From Channallabes apus (taxonomy: Eukaryota > Chordata > Actinopteri > Siluriformes > Clariidae), in contig CM060109.1 of assembly GCA_030522415.1 (NCBI GenBank), forward strand, positions 27,688,892 to 27,752,891: a DNA stretch of 64,000 nucleotides, written 5' to 3'. Below are positions 52,110 through 64,000 of this stretch, piece after piece; the stretch's first letter is position 1; each line of letters opens with the position of its first letter. Below the pieces are notes generated by a model, which was given only the letters and a program-made list of their open reading frames with translations, was not told the origin of the DNA and did not search any database. The translations under genes were made by a program, and so were the position numbers.

Positions 52110-53340
52110 GATGAGTCTTTCCAGCTCTATCAAACGTAACAGGGCATGCTGCACATGTCCAGCTCCATCACATGTACGAGACTGTGCTGTAAACATCCAT
52201 CTCCAATATGTGTAAGAGAGTATGCTGTACACGTCTGGCCCAGGATGTGTAAGAGAGAGAGCACTATACAAGGCCACCCCTACATGTTCAGCTACGTGTA
52301 AGGAAAAGTGCTGAACACATAAAATATAAGAGAAAGTGCTGTACAGTACATAACCTGCTCTATCACATATGAGAGAAAGTGCTGTACATACTGTATCCAG
52401 CTTCATCACATATAAGAGAAAGTGCTCTGCATATCCTGCTTCATCACATATAAGAGAAAGTGCTCTGCATATCCAGCTTCATCACATGAAAGAGAAAGTG
52501 CTTTACACATCAATCTCTATAACATATAAGAGAAAGTGCTGTACATATCCAGCTTCATCAGATATAAGAGAAAGTGCTGTACACATTAATCTCCATAACA
52601 TATAAGAGAAAGTGCTCTATACTGTATATCCAGCTACAGTACATCATATGTAAGAGAAAGTGCAGCACATATCCAGCTCTATCACATGTAAGAACGTGTG
52701 TTGTACACGTCTAGCTCCATCACATGGAAAAGGGCATGCCATACATATCTAGCTACAGTACGTCACACATAAAAGAGTAGGTCATAGACATCTAGCTACA
52801 TTGCATGTAAGAGTGCACGCTATATACTGTACATCCAGCCCTATTAAATAAGCTTGTGTGTTATACACATCTGTCTTCATCACATGGAAAAGAGCATGCT
52901 GTACACATTTGTCAGACAACCTTATCCAGAGCAACTTACATTTTTATTTCATTAAAAATCTGTACATCTGTACATCAACTGTACATCTGAGCAGTTGAGG
53001 GTCACTGTGGCAACTTGACATTCATGGGATTTGAACCCGGGTCCTTCCGAAATCATAGTCCAATGGCTTAACCACTGAGCTACTCCTGAGTAGGCCATAC
53101 AAATCCAGCTACATATAAAAGTGCACACAATACACATCTGGCTGCATTAAATGTAAGAAAATTTGTTGTACAAGGCCCTCTCCATCACATGGAAAAGAGC
53201 GTGCCATACATATCCAGCTAAATCACACACAAAAGGGCAGGACATACAGTACAGTACACATCCAGCACCATTACATGTAAGAGTGCACGGCATACAGATC
53301 CAGCTACATTACATGTAAGAGTAGGCCATACACATCCAGT
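52110..53340. repeat. Minisatellite with a unit of about 40 bp, interrupted by a SINE
   Basis: Roughly 25 diverged units share the words CACATATAAGAGAAAGTGCT, (C/G)TACACATC and CCAGCTTCATC. Units change gradually from the GAGAAAGTGCT type at the left to a GAGTGCACG...CATACACATCCAG type at the right. A separate SINE occupies 52905-53092. Confidence 0.85.
52905..53092 (-). mobile_element. Second tRNA-derived SINE type inside the minisatellite
   Basis: In reverse orientation it has CCTTATCCAGAGCAACTTAC at the 3' side and GGGATTTGAACCCGGGTCCT (B-box complement) and CAATGGCTTAACCACTGAGC (A-box side) at the 5' side. It differs from the ATGA-tailed SINE. Confidence 0.7.
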
Positions 53341-54284
53341 TCATACATTACTAAATAATTAAAGTTACAATCCTACATTACTAAATAAACACATGGTGTC
53401 AATTAACTTAATCATAAATAAGTTTTTCATGTTTATATGCAATAGCTCATGTTCAGTTTGAAGTAATGCAAATATCATATCATTGTGCAGCAGAGAATTG
53501 TAAATAGTCTTTGTGTCATATGTTTATTGATGCTATTTTAGATTGAGGACATTTTGGCAGTCTACTCTTAATTATCAATGGATTTATCTTGTCTTGTTAT
53601 TAATAGTTTAAAAAAACTTTTTTGACTTTGGGAGTGTGGAGGAGTTTTAATTAAATATGATGGAATGATTGTTTAGTGTCAAAATAGTTTTTAGGCACTT
53701 CACTGTTATAGAAAATAAGCAGACATTTGGGTGTGGAGTAATTAGTTTAATTTAAAGTGGTTTGCCTCCCAGCAGGTTGGGGTGAACATCAGGGACTACT
53801 GGAGGCCTGTGGGTTTTGATTAGTATTTGAAGGAGTGAAAAACAGAGGTTCGGATTGTGGCTGTAGGCCATATTGTGCATAGGAGGTCCTTCCTGTGTCT
53901 GAGGTAAGAGACCTGGGAAGAAACCACCATTCTGAGGAAAGAGTACAGAAACATCTCTCTCTCTCTTTTCATTTCACTCTTTCACACCTGAAATATTCTG
54001 TGTTCAGAGGTCATTGACTGAAAAAGTTTGGATTAATATGGAAACTACTAGAATATGGAAAATTCTACTTTATACATATTTATGTTTAAACATATTTCTG
54101 TTTAATAACCATAATAACTTTATATGGTAAACCGTTTTTATTACAACAACAAACTGATAATAGATTGATATTATGTTGATCTATTAGTCAGATTCTGCTT
54201 CAAAATGTAGTTTTCTACATTAAAGTTACCTGCGAGGAAAAATAACTTGGGAGTATTTTGTATAACATATCAGTTCAGTGGATC

Positions 54285-54530
54285 AATTGACAGTAAGCCA
54301 TCCAGTGTGATGGTTATTCATGGTCATCTGCTCCTCTATGTGCAGAATATGACGTGCAAATATTAGGAACTCCTCTGCAAAGTGAACTTGCACAAGCTGA
54401 CTGCTAATGCAGCGGTATGGCAGGTTATTTGCAGTTGTTACTAGCTAGCAATTACACTCAATGGATAATTAACACTTAGATTACTGGGAAAGGAGAATAT
54501 TTTACCGGTTGTTATTGCTGCTTTTCCCTT
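54285..54530. promoter_or_regulatory. Candidate conserved non-coding element 2
   Basis: Non-repetitive block with GATGGTTATTCATGGTCATC, ATATGACGTGCAAATATTAG (octamer-like GCAAAT) and CAATGGATAATTAACAC. No ORF. Enhancer role inferred. Confidence 0.3.
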
Positions 54531-55867
54531 TCTCTCTCTTTCTTCTACCTCCCGCTAACCGAAGTACATTGTTTTTTTTATTTTTATTGTGGTACAAGAA
54601 TTCTGGACAGTAAAGTATATGAGGATTTGTTTATGGTGTAAATATGATGCAGACATATAAAAGATAAAGTTTTGCTTGCAAAAGTGCATGGCTTTCAGCT
54701 TTGCATGAAACAAAGAGTGTTGCTGAAGATTTCTTTATTCCAATTTATATGAATTGCATGAGCTGCTATCCTATGTGAGATCATCTGTGATTAAAAAGTG
54801 TTTGGTGTGACTTTACTTATCTTAATCTATTACTGTTTGCTTACTTCTCGTTTTTAAGCTCTGTCTGCAGTCATATTTTAATCATATTTTAATCAATAGC
54901 CATTCAAAGTATTGCACACTTATTTATTCGGCATATTGTAGATAAAATATATGCCGAATGCATCTTTAATGTCAACTATAAAATCTAAGCAAACACTAAC
55001 AGAGAAAGAAACAGTTTACAATAGAATTTACAAACTGTCAGTTTTCAAAAGTTTCTAAATGAGAAATCTGACAGATCGATCATATATGCACATTGATGCA
55101 CATTGTATTTTTGTACTTATTTGAACATTCCAGTAAACACTTTTGAACACTTTTGAAGTTAAGAGCTTATTAAGGAGTCATACATGGAACATACTTGTTA
55201 TGCGTGACAGTCCCTATATCTAAAGTACCTGTTTAGAATTCATTGGTTTAGTTCAAATCTTATTTCTAAGCTTATGCTTAATTCCTCTATAGAAATATCA
55301 ATTATTTCCCTAATGTATTTCAAATCCTCATCTTGGACCATGCTGTTATCCTACAAAGCCTCAGTCAAACAGGACAAATAGTCTTAATGAAGGTGGAACG
55401 TGCAGAGAAAATAAAAATAAAATGTTTTTTATGGACAGTGAAGCAAACAAAGCTCCCTATACAACATATATAGTTTTGTATATAATAGTTATATAATAAT
55501 AATAATAGTTTTGAACGGCACTTTTTATTAACAGAGCAACTGTATAAATTTGGTATATATATAAAGGTTATATAAGGTTACATAACTTAATCATTGATAT
55601 AAAATGTTTATTTTGAACAAAAATTTTACAACATATGCAAATGTTTTACATATGAACCATTTTGCCATACACATATATGTCCTTGTTAATCGGTTAAATA
55701 TCTGATGGTGATTAATATAAATTCTAATGATGTGGAACACAAATTCTTTCTATTTTATGTTAAATTGTGTTATTAATTACATTAAGGAATATTAAATGTA
55801 ATATAAGCAACACTGTACTGTACTGCACTGCACTGTTTGTTCATATAGAAACATTATTCAGTTAGAT

Positions 55868-56050
55868 ATTTTTTGGTGTTCCCAAAATGCCTGTAGTGAG
55901 AGTGTGTGTGTGTGCCCTGTGATGATTGTCATCCTGTCCAGGGTTTACCCCGCTTTGTGTCTCCTGGGATAGGCTCCAGGGCTTCCTTTGACCCTTCATA
56001 CAGGACAAAGCGGTATATTGTAATAGATATATGAATAAATGAATGAATAT
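55868..56050 (+). mobile_element. SINE 3' half, plus strand
   Basis: Contains the TG tract, a GTCATCCTGTCCAGGG phrase, CTCCTGGGATAGGCTCCAGG, and the tail AAAGCGGTATATTG with AATGA repeats. The head is missing. Confidence 0.75.
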
Positions 56051-56394
56051 CTGTGGTTGTATATAAGCACAGATAAATCATAACAATTGTCTGTTAATGT
56101 AGTTTAATGGCCCTTTCAGGTTCTAAACCAGTGAAAACAATTTAAAAGAAAAACTGTCTCTGTGCTGCATGACACAATCAAGAAATTATTTTATGTCCAT
56201 CAAATGCAAAACGGGTTTCCAAATTAGAAGCATGAATGTCTTTCATCCTAGTGCTGAGGCCACATCTGGAAGACACGTGTCCTAGTGAAAATCATCTACC
56301 CATGCTGAGGCCTGTACTGTAGTTGTGTTAGGGCTGTAATTTTCTGCACATTCAGCTCAAACATCTAAGCTTTCTTCAATGTTTTTTTATTTAC

Positions 56395-56705
56395 TTTGAT
56401 ATGTGTGATTGTTCTTGTTTTAGCGTCGCTTTCTGTAAGATGTGTAAGTGTGTTTGTGTAAGTAACCCCCCACCCCCACCCCACCCCCCAAAAACCTTGT
56501 TCAAGCCTAACCAGACATTAGTGGAATTGTGGGCCTCCAGCATTTCAAACACCTTAATTAGTTATTCAGCTCCTTATTTGTGTTTGCTTCCCCCTCCGGC
56601 GCCTAATTAATGCTTAATGGAAACTGCTGAACTGAGCCTGTGGAGAGCTCATGAATATTGAAATTAGCCTGAACGATTTTTAAGGGGTTGCAGAGGGGAA
56701 AGAGG
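56395..56705. promoter_or_regulatory. Candidate conserved non-coding element 3
   Basis: Rich in homeodomain-type sites: CACCTTAATTAGTTATTCAG, GGCGCCTAATTAATGCTTAA, and CTCATGAATATTGAAATTAG. Non-repetitive, no maintained frame. This is the most enhancer-like composition in the window. Confidence 0.4.
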
Positions 56706-57119
56706 TTAGAATTGGTAGCACTGGTACTCATTATTGTTGTGAGATATATGCTTATGATGTATCTACACAAATATACATACGTATGATTAAAATAATTTTG
56801 TCAGTAACAGTATAATGACTAAACACAGACTGACTAAAATATATATAACGTGTTTATTACTATTAATCTCTTAGTACAATTTACATGTGTTTATTTTATT
56901 TTTGCATTGTATTTGATGAAGATGGCATTTCTGGCAGATTATAAACCATCTCAACTTACTGTATTTCATAAAACTGCCATACCACTTTAAAAAGATTTAT
57001 ATCGTACACAATGCTGATATTTTAAAATGGACGACTTGATGAATTGAACTGTAGTTTTAATGCCATAACCCCCAGGTAATGCATCTTAACGATTAGCACA
57101 TAAAATTGTAAACATGTTT

Positions 57120-57690
57120 ATTAATGTTGCCTGGAAAAAAGGGCTGTGTGAACTGAAAGGGAACGGCAAGCAGAAAATAGTTTTAAAATATACACTAACA
57201 GGAGAAATTTTGCATAATTTAAAAACGCATTTATAATTCAAATGTCTTTTATTGAAATTCTTTGCGTTTTATTGTCATGATTATTAAAATCCCTAAAACA
57301 ATTGCAAATTTATCACAACTTCATTTAAATAACATTTATGAAAAAATATGCCCATTCTTTAAACAGAACAGGGAAAACAAGGCCTGTTTCCAGACCAGTG
57401 GTTTAATAGAGACTGGCACTGGAGTCCCTAACTTTCATAGAAGTTATTCAAATCCACTTGACTTATGACAAGATATGCAGTTCATGAACCTGAACATTCC
57501 TATGAGTGCATCCTGCATTAGCATAACAAGGGCTCTTCCAGCTGTTTTTTTTAAACAAATCATGAAAGAGCAGGACTCTCGGTGGAAGACAACTGCACAT
57601 CTGTCCAGTCATGTAAGCATTCCAATATCTTGCAATAATAAAATAAAGTTGCCAGCAATGAGATGTAAATGGTAATTAAACTGAAAATAA
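57120..57690. promoter_or_regulatory. Candidate conserved non-coding element 4
   Basis: A complex-sequence block from 57345 to 57680 contains TTTCCAGACCAGTGGTTTAA, GCATCCTGCATTAGCATAAC and GTAAATGGTAATTAAACTG. Two short ORFs cover parts of it but have no splice sites or recognisable domain. Confidence 0.3.
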
Positions 57691-58382
57691 CTGTGAAAAC
57701 TAAAACTTTGATGACATGGTAAAATACTTCTTACTAGTTCTGTGACTGCCATGTTTTAAATTTGGTTTTCTGCTTTTGGCGGAATTTTGTGATCATGTAT
57801 GGAATTTTGGAAAGGTACCAAAATAATATTCAGAGGAAAATATTTATCAAGAGAATATCAAAAGGATCACAGAAATTACCATGTATAAAGTGTTTGCTTA
57901 TGAAGAACTTAGTTAGATTTTTTTGTATCAGAAGAGTAGAAGAGGTTGTGTTTCACCCAATCTGCTAATTAGTTTTTTAGTTAGAGCAAGCCAGTGGAGA
58001 AGAAAAGTAGATATAGACTTCCTTATGGTCTTCCAGATTTGTGGAAATATCTCTTAAAGTTCCTCCAGCCTCTTAAACATTGCTTAAATGTATTTTAAAT
58101 ATTTTTAGCAAAATGGTTTCTTGTGATAATTAAATGATATAGTTAAAAGAAACAAATGGATTTATATGAATTAGTGTACAATGGTCACACCCATAATTAA
58201 GGTATAATATCATCTGAAATCTTGCAAGTTTGTTCCATAATATATTATTGTGCAGATGTGGAATTAACAAATGGTTATTTATTTTCCTTTATTAATCTAT
58301 ACATTTGGTTTATCTGTGAACACTTCTAAAAAAAATCCCTTAAGGCTTGCTAATCCTGTCTCAATCATAAATTCAAACAATT

Positions 58383-58640
58383 GAAATTACATTTAATTTG
58401 TATAGGGCTTTACAGCTAATCAGCTGTATAGAAGTTTGCAAATTCCAAAACTTTTACATTTTAGGATTTTATCCATAATGAGAAAGCCAAAGGTGACAGT
58501 GTCAAGGAAAAACGTTTACATCAGGAAGAAAACTGGAGAGGATCCTGACTCGAAACGGAACACATCCTCAACTGGGTGACAAATGATAATGTGATTATAA
58601 ATAAGTCCCTTTAAAGTCTCTGTGCTATAGTGAACACTGG
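58383..58640. repeat. Old copy of the TTTATTTGTATAGCGC-type repeat
   Basis: Shares TTTAATTTGTATAGGGCTTT, GACAGTGTCAAGGAAAAAC and GAAACGGAACACATCCTCAA with the copy at 12428-12905. Strongly decayed. Confidence 0.6.
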
Positions 58641-58939
58641 TGCAGTTGTGTAACAAGGAAATTCATTTTAATCTTAACATAAAGCCTATATTTTTTAATA
58701 TTCCTATTTTTTGTCATCATGTCCACTGAGGAAAGAAAATAAATACATCTAAAGATATTTTCTAATGATGGTAAAGCTATAATCAGAGACAGTTAATAAC
58801 TTAGTAGATAAAACTTTTAAAGTCTTTTCTGTCCTGTCACTTTGCACACAAGTTCTGTGTAGTTAAAATCTGGGAGTCATGGGTCACAGAAGAGAAGTAA
58901 GCATTGTTTTAGGCAGTGAAATATTAGCGGTGATAAACA

Positions 58940-59510
58940 TTAAGGGCTCCGTCAAGCCCTGTTAGATATCCTCGACGTGGTTCAGTCATTCTGTGTTCCC
59001 AGGGCAAGGACTATTTAATTATCACACTAAATGAATAATCAAAAAGTCAATTTCCAAAGAACCCCCTGCTTGCCTGCATGAAGAAGACAATTGCATTTAT
59101 AATATCTGTATGCAAAATCTGTCTCTCACCCTCCACCACCTCCATACACCCCCGCATGCCTTGGAGCCATGCAAAACAAATGCATATGAATCCCTCCCCC
59201 TTTCATGATTTTAAGTTGTCCTTTAGAGCTAATGAAATGTTGTAGTGGTTCTCACTGCCTAGCATGAAGAAGGAGACTGATGGTACATCATGTTCTACAC
59301 CACTCTTTAAGTGATCCTTATTGATCTATTTGCGCAAGGCATGTCAAAAGAGGTTAATTATTCAATAATTGATCGCTTGCTGGCCTTGAAAAGCATGCAG
59401 ATTGTGTACGTATGAGGGAAAGTGAATCAGTGCTTCCTGATTTTGTGTAGCATTTACCTCCACACCATCTTTGGCAATCAGCAAAGGTAATTAGGCTTAC
59501 TTTTAACATG
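58940..59510. promoter_or_regulatory. Candidate conserved non-coding element 5
   Basis: Two complex blocks: 58940-59125 has GACTATTTAATTATCACAC and GACAATTGCATTTATAATAT; 59180-59510 has GATCCTTATTGATC, GAGGTTAATTATTCAATAAT and GCAAAGGTAATTAGGCTTAC. No repeats and no conserved frame. Confidence 0.38.
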
Positions 59511-59970
59511 AAAGTGTTTGATAAAGACATGGTTCCTGTTGTTGAATTTGATTTGTGGTGTGTACTGTAGACATGTTTAAGGCAGGTTTATCACATTGAT
59601 CAGGCCAGGACTTAGCCACTAGATGGCAATACAGATTGGTGGACTCCAGTGACTGTCCTGGATAGGTGCAAGATGGATAGACATGTAGCTGTAGTACGGC
59701 TCATCTGTGGTTAACTTGTCTCTTTTCTCATTTTCCACTATTTTTTAAATACTATATCATTTAACAAACTGAAGTCTGACAATTATAATAACAGTAAATG
59801 TTATTTATTTGTTTATCTACTGCATTTTTTAACTTAAACAATGAATACAATGGAAGTGTATTAAAAAAACACTATTTAAGATGTTAACTTTCCCCGATTA
59901 TTTTCTAAAATAATCAGACTAGTTTTTTTTCTTTAGTATTTTCTGTTCTGTGCATTCCTTGCTCTTGTGG

Positions 59971-60013
59971 TTTAACACCATTTTTAGAGACGCATCCCTG
60001 AAATGGTGTTAAA
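59971..60013. other. Perfect 13-bp inverted repeat
   Basis: TTTAACACCATTT (59971-59983) and its exact complement (60001-60013) are separated by 17 bases. It could fold as a hairpin but is too short for a typical pre-miRNA. Confidence 0.8.
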
Positions 60014-60309
60014 TCAACAGTGATCAAGTATTATTCTATCTTAATCTTCAAGCTGCTATCAGCAGGGGTGAAGTTTTAGCAGAATGCCCCTGTGACACAT
60101 GAATTTTAATAACAGATTCAGTGTGTTGCTGGATGCTAAGTGTCTCAATCCCTCCAGAGGCAGGTACTGTACAGCAGCCTCAGTGTTGGTACCGGCCATA
60201 TTACAGTCTTACTACTGGTCTACATTTTTACATCTGGGTCTAGGACATTCCTTTCTGAATTCCCTTCTTTTCTGAAATTAGATTTCTTATTATATATTTA
60301 AGCTCCTTG

Positions 60310-60625
60310 ACTCTATCCGTATCCTCTTAAAACATTGTGGTCCACTAATAAGATTGCTTTGCCTGGGCTCGTTAACATGTCCTAATTAAATCTCAGGTGT
60401 TCAGTTCTTCATTAATGAGTCTGCAGTGGCATGGTGAGAAGCCCTCACTCCCAGGGCTGTCTCATTTTGCTTCATCGTAGCATTATAGAGCTTGTTGGAG
60501 AGAAGGTGGAGGAGAGGGAAGAGGGGCGGGGGCAGTTATTTTCTGCTAGTTTGGTGTGCATATGTGCCCCCTCCACCCTGTCATGCCCTAAAGACCCATT
60601 CTCACACATCTGAACTGTTAACATG
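60310..60625. promoter_or_regulatory. Candidate conserved non-coding element 6
   Basis: Non-repetitive block with GTCCTAATTAAATCTCAGGT, TTCATTAATGAGTCTGCAGT and a GC-richer right side. Short ORFs on both strands lack splice context. Confidence 0.33.
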
Positions 60626-61129
60626 GTGACACCTGCGTGTTTGGCAGAGAGAATGGCATCTGTTCCATGAACTGGAAAGCACTGGAAAAACAGTTTATTC
60701 AATTTAGATATGTGTAGGTGAGTGACATGGTAGATGCCAAATTTTACGGTAACTCATTGCATGCTGCATGCTGTTTTGTGTACTTGATTTTCCTTTTCAT
60801 GATATTACATTTATTAACAAGTTTGAACAAGAAATTTTATACATAATGATTTACTTCTGTGTGTAATGGTTTAGACAAACTTCACAAGTCCTGATATTAC
60901 AAGTTGTGAAAGTGTATACCATAAAGCTTGTCTTTGGTGTCCTTGACGTATCTGATGACTCAGCTGTGTGTGCTTCAATTCACCCCCCTGCTTTCTCCCT
61001 TGATTTCAGAATTCTTTCTTGTTTCCTTTATTCTCTTTTATCTTTCCCTTTATCATATTTCTTCAGGTTTTCAAAAACAAACACTGTTAATGAATTACTG
61101 TGCTGACATATGCAGAATGCCCAACAACT

Positions 61130-61575
61130 AATTTAATACTAATGCCGCTGATCGAATCTCCCCGTGGCCTGGGTGTCCCGCACAGCATCTCAATGAGAGG
61201 ACGCAAGCACCAGAGACAGACAGGTTGACAAAGCACCACAGCTAAGTACAGAATCCGAGTGCTCCCTGTTAAAATGATGATCACAATCAGACATATATTT
61301 ACAGACTTTGTTTAATGTGAGATTACTGTTTTTGTTGCAGATAAAGGTAACGCTGAGTGCTCCATTTTGACATTGCAGTGTTTGCATAATCAGATGTGCT
61401 ATGAGGTGAGGTAGTTAGAATGACAATGGCTGCATGGCACTGGTTGCCATGGGGGCTAGCGAAAGTGAATGTCTTCATAGGTGACCTCTTCACTAGTGTC
61501 ACTGCGATTGCCTCCCCAGCGCGCCTCATGTTGATTGACAGGTCGACTAACGAGTTCTGCCTCTATGAGAGTTAT
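61130..61575. promoter_or_regulatory. Candidate conserved non-coding element 7
   Basis: Complex sequence with CpGs retained (GCCGCTGATCGAATCTCCCC, CCAGCGCGCCTCATG) and GTTTGCATAATCAG. Retained CpGs in an otherwise AT-rich desert suggest constraint. No gene model fits. Confidence 0.35.
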
Positions 61576-61629
61576 GATTCACCTGTGGAAGAGCACTGCT
61601 CTACTACGTGTCTAACGCACATGTAGTGT

Positions 61630-62985
61630 GCTACTGTATATAGTCTTAGACAGGAAATAAGACAATTGAATAAGAGAAACAAATGATGAATTTTTAGAAG
61701 TGAAATGAATAATAAATAGTCTCACTAGTTTTATATAGGTGTTTAAATTATATTCTTTAAATTGTGTTTTAATTATAAACATTGGTAGGTTGTACTATGT
61801 TAATTAGAGAAAAATGTAAATCAGATTTTCAGGATTGTGTGTTGTAAAAAAATATACTTAATTTAGAGTACAATATAATTTACTCAATTTTTTAAATAAA
61901 CAAATATTATTTAAATCAAAGGTTACTGTATAAGTATAATGAGGTTTTTAATAAATATTTTCTAAGCATAAATATAAAACCTGCACCAACCTATACTGTA
62001 CATGTGAAACACATTTCAAAGATTCTGATCTATGAACAACTTGCTTTGTTCCAATGTAACTTATCTTCATTTTCTGTCTGACCATTTTCATAGATCTTAA
62101 GTGATTATTAAAAATTATATATTTAAACCCACGTGACACAGATCTGTGTCGGCAACACAGCACAGATCAGTGACATATTATTTTTTTGTTAGCTCAATCA
62201 TGTTTGTATAATTGGTTAAAATTAAATAAAATTCACCTCATCATATTGTCTAGGTTGTGCTAAAAAATTATATGTCACTCTATACTGCACAATCTTGAGC
62301 CGTATATTGTACACAAGTATGTTGATTAAAAAAAATCAAAAGAAGCAAGCAAAAATAAATAAATAAAATCCTCTTGATTATAGAGAATCTCAGACCCCAC
62401 AATCTCAGATGTTCCACAATGCTCCAGAGAAACAGATCTACATATATGCTATGATAAATCGAGCAAGGTCAAAGAAAATTATTCTAAATATTAAGATATT
62501 AAATAAAGAAGATAAGAACCTTCCTCAAAAACACCAAAATAAGTCAAGGAAGAACTGCTTGAGGGCCCATTTTATCATCAGCATAATATAAATGAGCAAT
62601 TACCCTAAGATACAGTTGAAAGAAGGATAAGAAAGCTTCATATTTCTTTCACCTAGGCACTCAGGTGTGGAGGTGAGGCTGGGGTAATGCAGAGGCACTG
62701 TGGGAGTAGAGGATGATGGCAATGTTAAGAAGGCAAGGTGACTCGCTGTTAAAAGCAGGGGGCAAAAATGTGGAAGAGGCCCAGCTGTTTCCTCTGACAG
62801 AAGTCTGGTTGGAGGAGGCTAGGGGGTCTTCAGTTAGTTCATCCCTAACCTTGCCCCACTGATCCCGCTGAACACTAATGGTGGTGGCATTCTGAGTGTG
62901 CAGCGGAGCAGCAAGGTCTGAAATGCATGGAATGGTATGGAGAGAACTCTAGTTAAGCCTTGCTACTGTATGTGAAGAGTAAGCA

Positions 62986-62990
<5 letters not shown>
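61630..62990. other. Intergenic DNA
   Basis: AT-rich to about 62640, then a GC-richer stretch (62650-62900) without recognised features. Confidence 0.35.

Positions 62991-63029
<39 letters not shown>
62990..63029. repeat. (TG)n microsatellite
   Basis: About 20 uninterrupted TG units. Confidence 0.95.
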
Positions 63030-63937
63030 ACATACTGTACAGTATGCATATGTATGCACAACTACCCCAACTCTAAATTATTTCGGGTGAACAAAGCAAC
63101 TAAGCCGGCAATCTGATGCTATTTCTTTTCTATGATGACACCAGTATTATTTTTTCAGTATATTTCTCAGTATATTTTTGCATAGTCACTGACTTAATCG
63201 TAGAGAGCTCAGATTACAGTATGTGCACCATTTTGTAGACTTTCATGAACTAGGTGAACTGGAAGTTTGGGAAAATTCCCGGTGAGGTGCTTCACTTTCC
63301 GCTGTGTGGGCTAACCATTTGTTTTTGTTTTGTGTGTGTGTATTTTATTATTTCATATATTTAAAAAATGCAAAAATTCTGAAACATAAAACTGTGCAGC
63401 TTTCAGTTTTAGTAAAGTAAAAAAACAACAACATAGCAAATAAAGAAATAAGAAGATAGGGGTTGGGAGAGGTGGGATGTAACTGTAACCGTGCGGATGT
63501 ACTGTACTATTTGGTGGCATATGATATTGGTAATAAAAGTTGCAGTTCATGCAAATGGGAGAAGAAATATATAATTAATAGCTATATAATCCACTTGACT
63601 TTGTAGCTGGGCATATGTAAAGAAAAGTACTGAAAGATTATCAGAAATGCCAACATGAAAGATGACACTCAAAATTTTTGACACTCAAAAGAATAACATT
63701 ATTCATTATTGCATCTGGATAAGTACCAGCCTACGTCAAACACCAAAAACAAACAAAAAAACCCAACAAAAAACAACCTAACAATCAGTAATGAAATAAA
63801 GATTTTTCGAGTGCTACAATAAAAAAATTCTGTTTTCAAGACTGACAAATATGCTTTTCAGTGGATGGAGTATTGAGTGGAGTCTGAATGTATTTTAGGG
63901 TCATTGTTGAGTCTCTACAGGATAGAGTGTTTAGAGA

Positions 63938-64000
63938 CATTTATTCATTCATTCATTTTCTATACCGCTTAATCCTGTGTTCAGGGTCGCGGGGGACCTG
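63938..64000 (-). mobile_element. SINE, minus strand, running off the window
   Basis: ATTC repeats, then TTTTCTATACCGCTTAATCC and TTCAGGGTCGCGGGGGACCT: the 3' end of a SINE in reverse orientation, cut by the window edge. Confidence 0.8.

Noticed and set aside
52990..53092. Second tRNA-like sequence, minus strand
   Set aside because: Also a SINE head; the B-box complement is followed by SINE body sequence.
52110..53340. CRISPR-like regular repeats
   Set aside because: Units vary, there are no unique spacers of constant length, and the genome is eukaryotic. It is a minisatellite.
57262..57968. Three short ORFs in tandem on the plus strand
   Set aside because: No splice signals, domains or coding bias. 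They overlap a candidate conserved non-coding block.

Overview
This window is nuclear DNA from a teleost fish. The genes are split by GT-AG introns, there are no bacterial-style gene clusters, and the intergenic DNA is crowded with Tc1/mariner, PIF/Harbinger, Ty3/gypsy and tRNA-derived SINE sequences plus CA/TG, TA and TAA microsatellites. The most abundant SINE (tRNA-like head, tail of ATGA/AATG repeats) and the Tc1 load fit an otophysan, most likely a catfish. That placement is inference.

Three protein-coding genes can be rebuilt exon by exon. slc9a2 (Na+/H+ exchanger NHE2, + strand, 12 exons, 8633-20918, 804 residues) is followed by mfsd9 (major facilitator transporter, - strand, 6 exons, 29227-23517, 455 residues) and tmem182 (claudin-like muscle membrane protein, + strand, 5 exons, 41577-45090, 239 residues). 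All exon phases join without a break. This order matches human 2q12 (SLC9A2-MFSD9-TMEM182), which supports each assignment. slc9a2 and mfsd9 are convergent; mfsd9 and tmem182 diverge across about 12 kb filled with transposons.

Layout: 1-2707 is a decayed Tc1-type element with a second Tc1 element inserted in it. 2708-5570 is unassigned. 5680-5830 is a CpG-rich, CRE-containing promoter-like block next to a minus-strand splice donor. 6135-8020 holds SINEs and a minisatellite. 8633-20946 is slc9a2, whose introns carry a Tc1 copy, another decayed Tc1-type element, and a gypsy fragment inserted in a SINE. 23517-29227 is mfsd9, with a Tc1-type element in intron 4. 29870-40860 is a transposon-rich interval containing a Tc1-type element with a lost catalytic Glu, a two-gene Harbinger element with a CAG target duplication, and a solo LTR with an AAACC target duplication that contains a CCGG-flanked palindromic MITE. 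41577-45090 is tmem182. 45.1-64 kb has no recognisable gene. It holds a TA-flanked MITE, a roughly 40-bp minisatellite, and several non-repetitive blocks rich in homeodomain-type TAATTA motifs that look like conserved non-coding elements. In human, TMEM182 also borders a long gene desert leading to POU3F3.

No CRISPR array, rRNA or authentic tRNA gene was seen, and nothing points to a new multi-gene system. The most unusual structures are the layered mobile elements (solo LTR plus MITE, gypsy in SINE, Tc1 in Tc1) and a possible alternative C-terminus for slc9a2.
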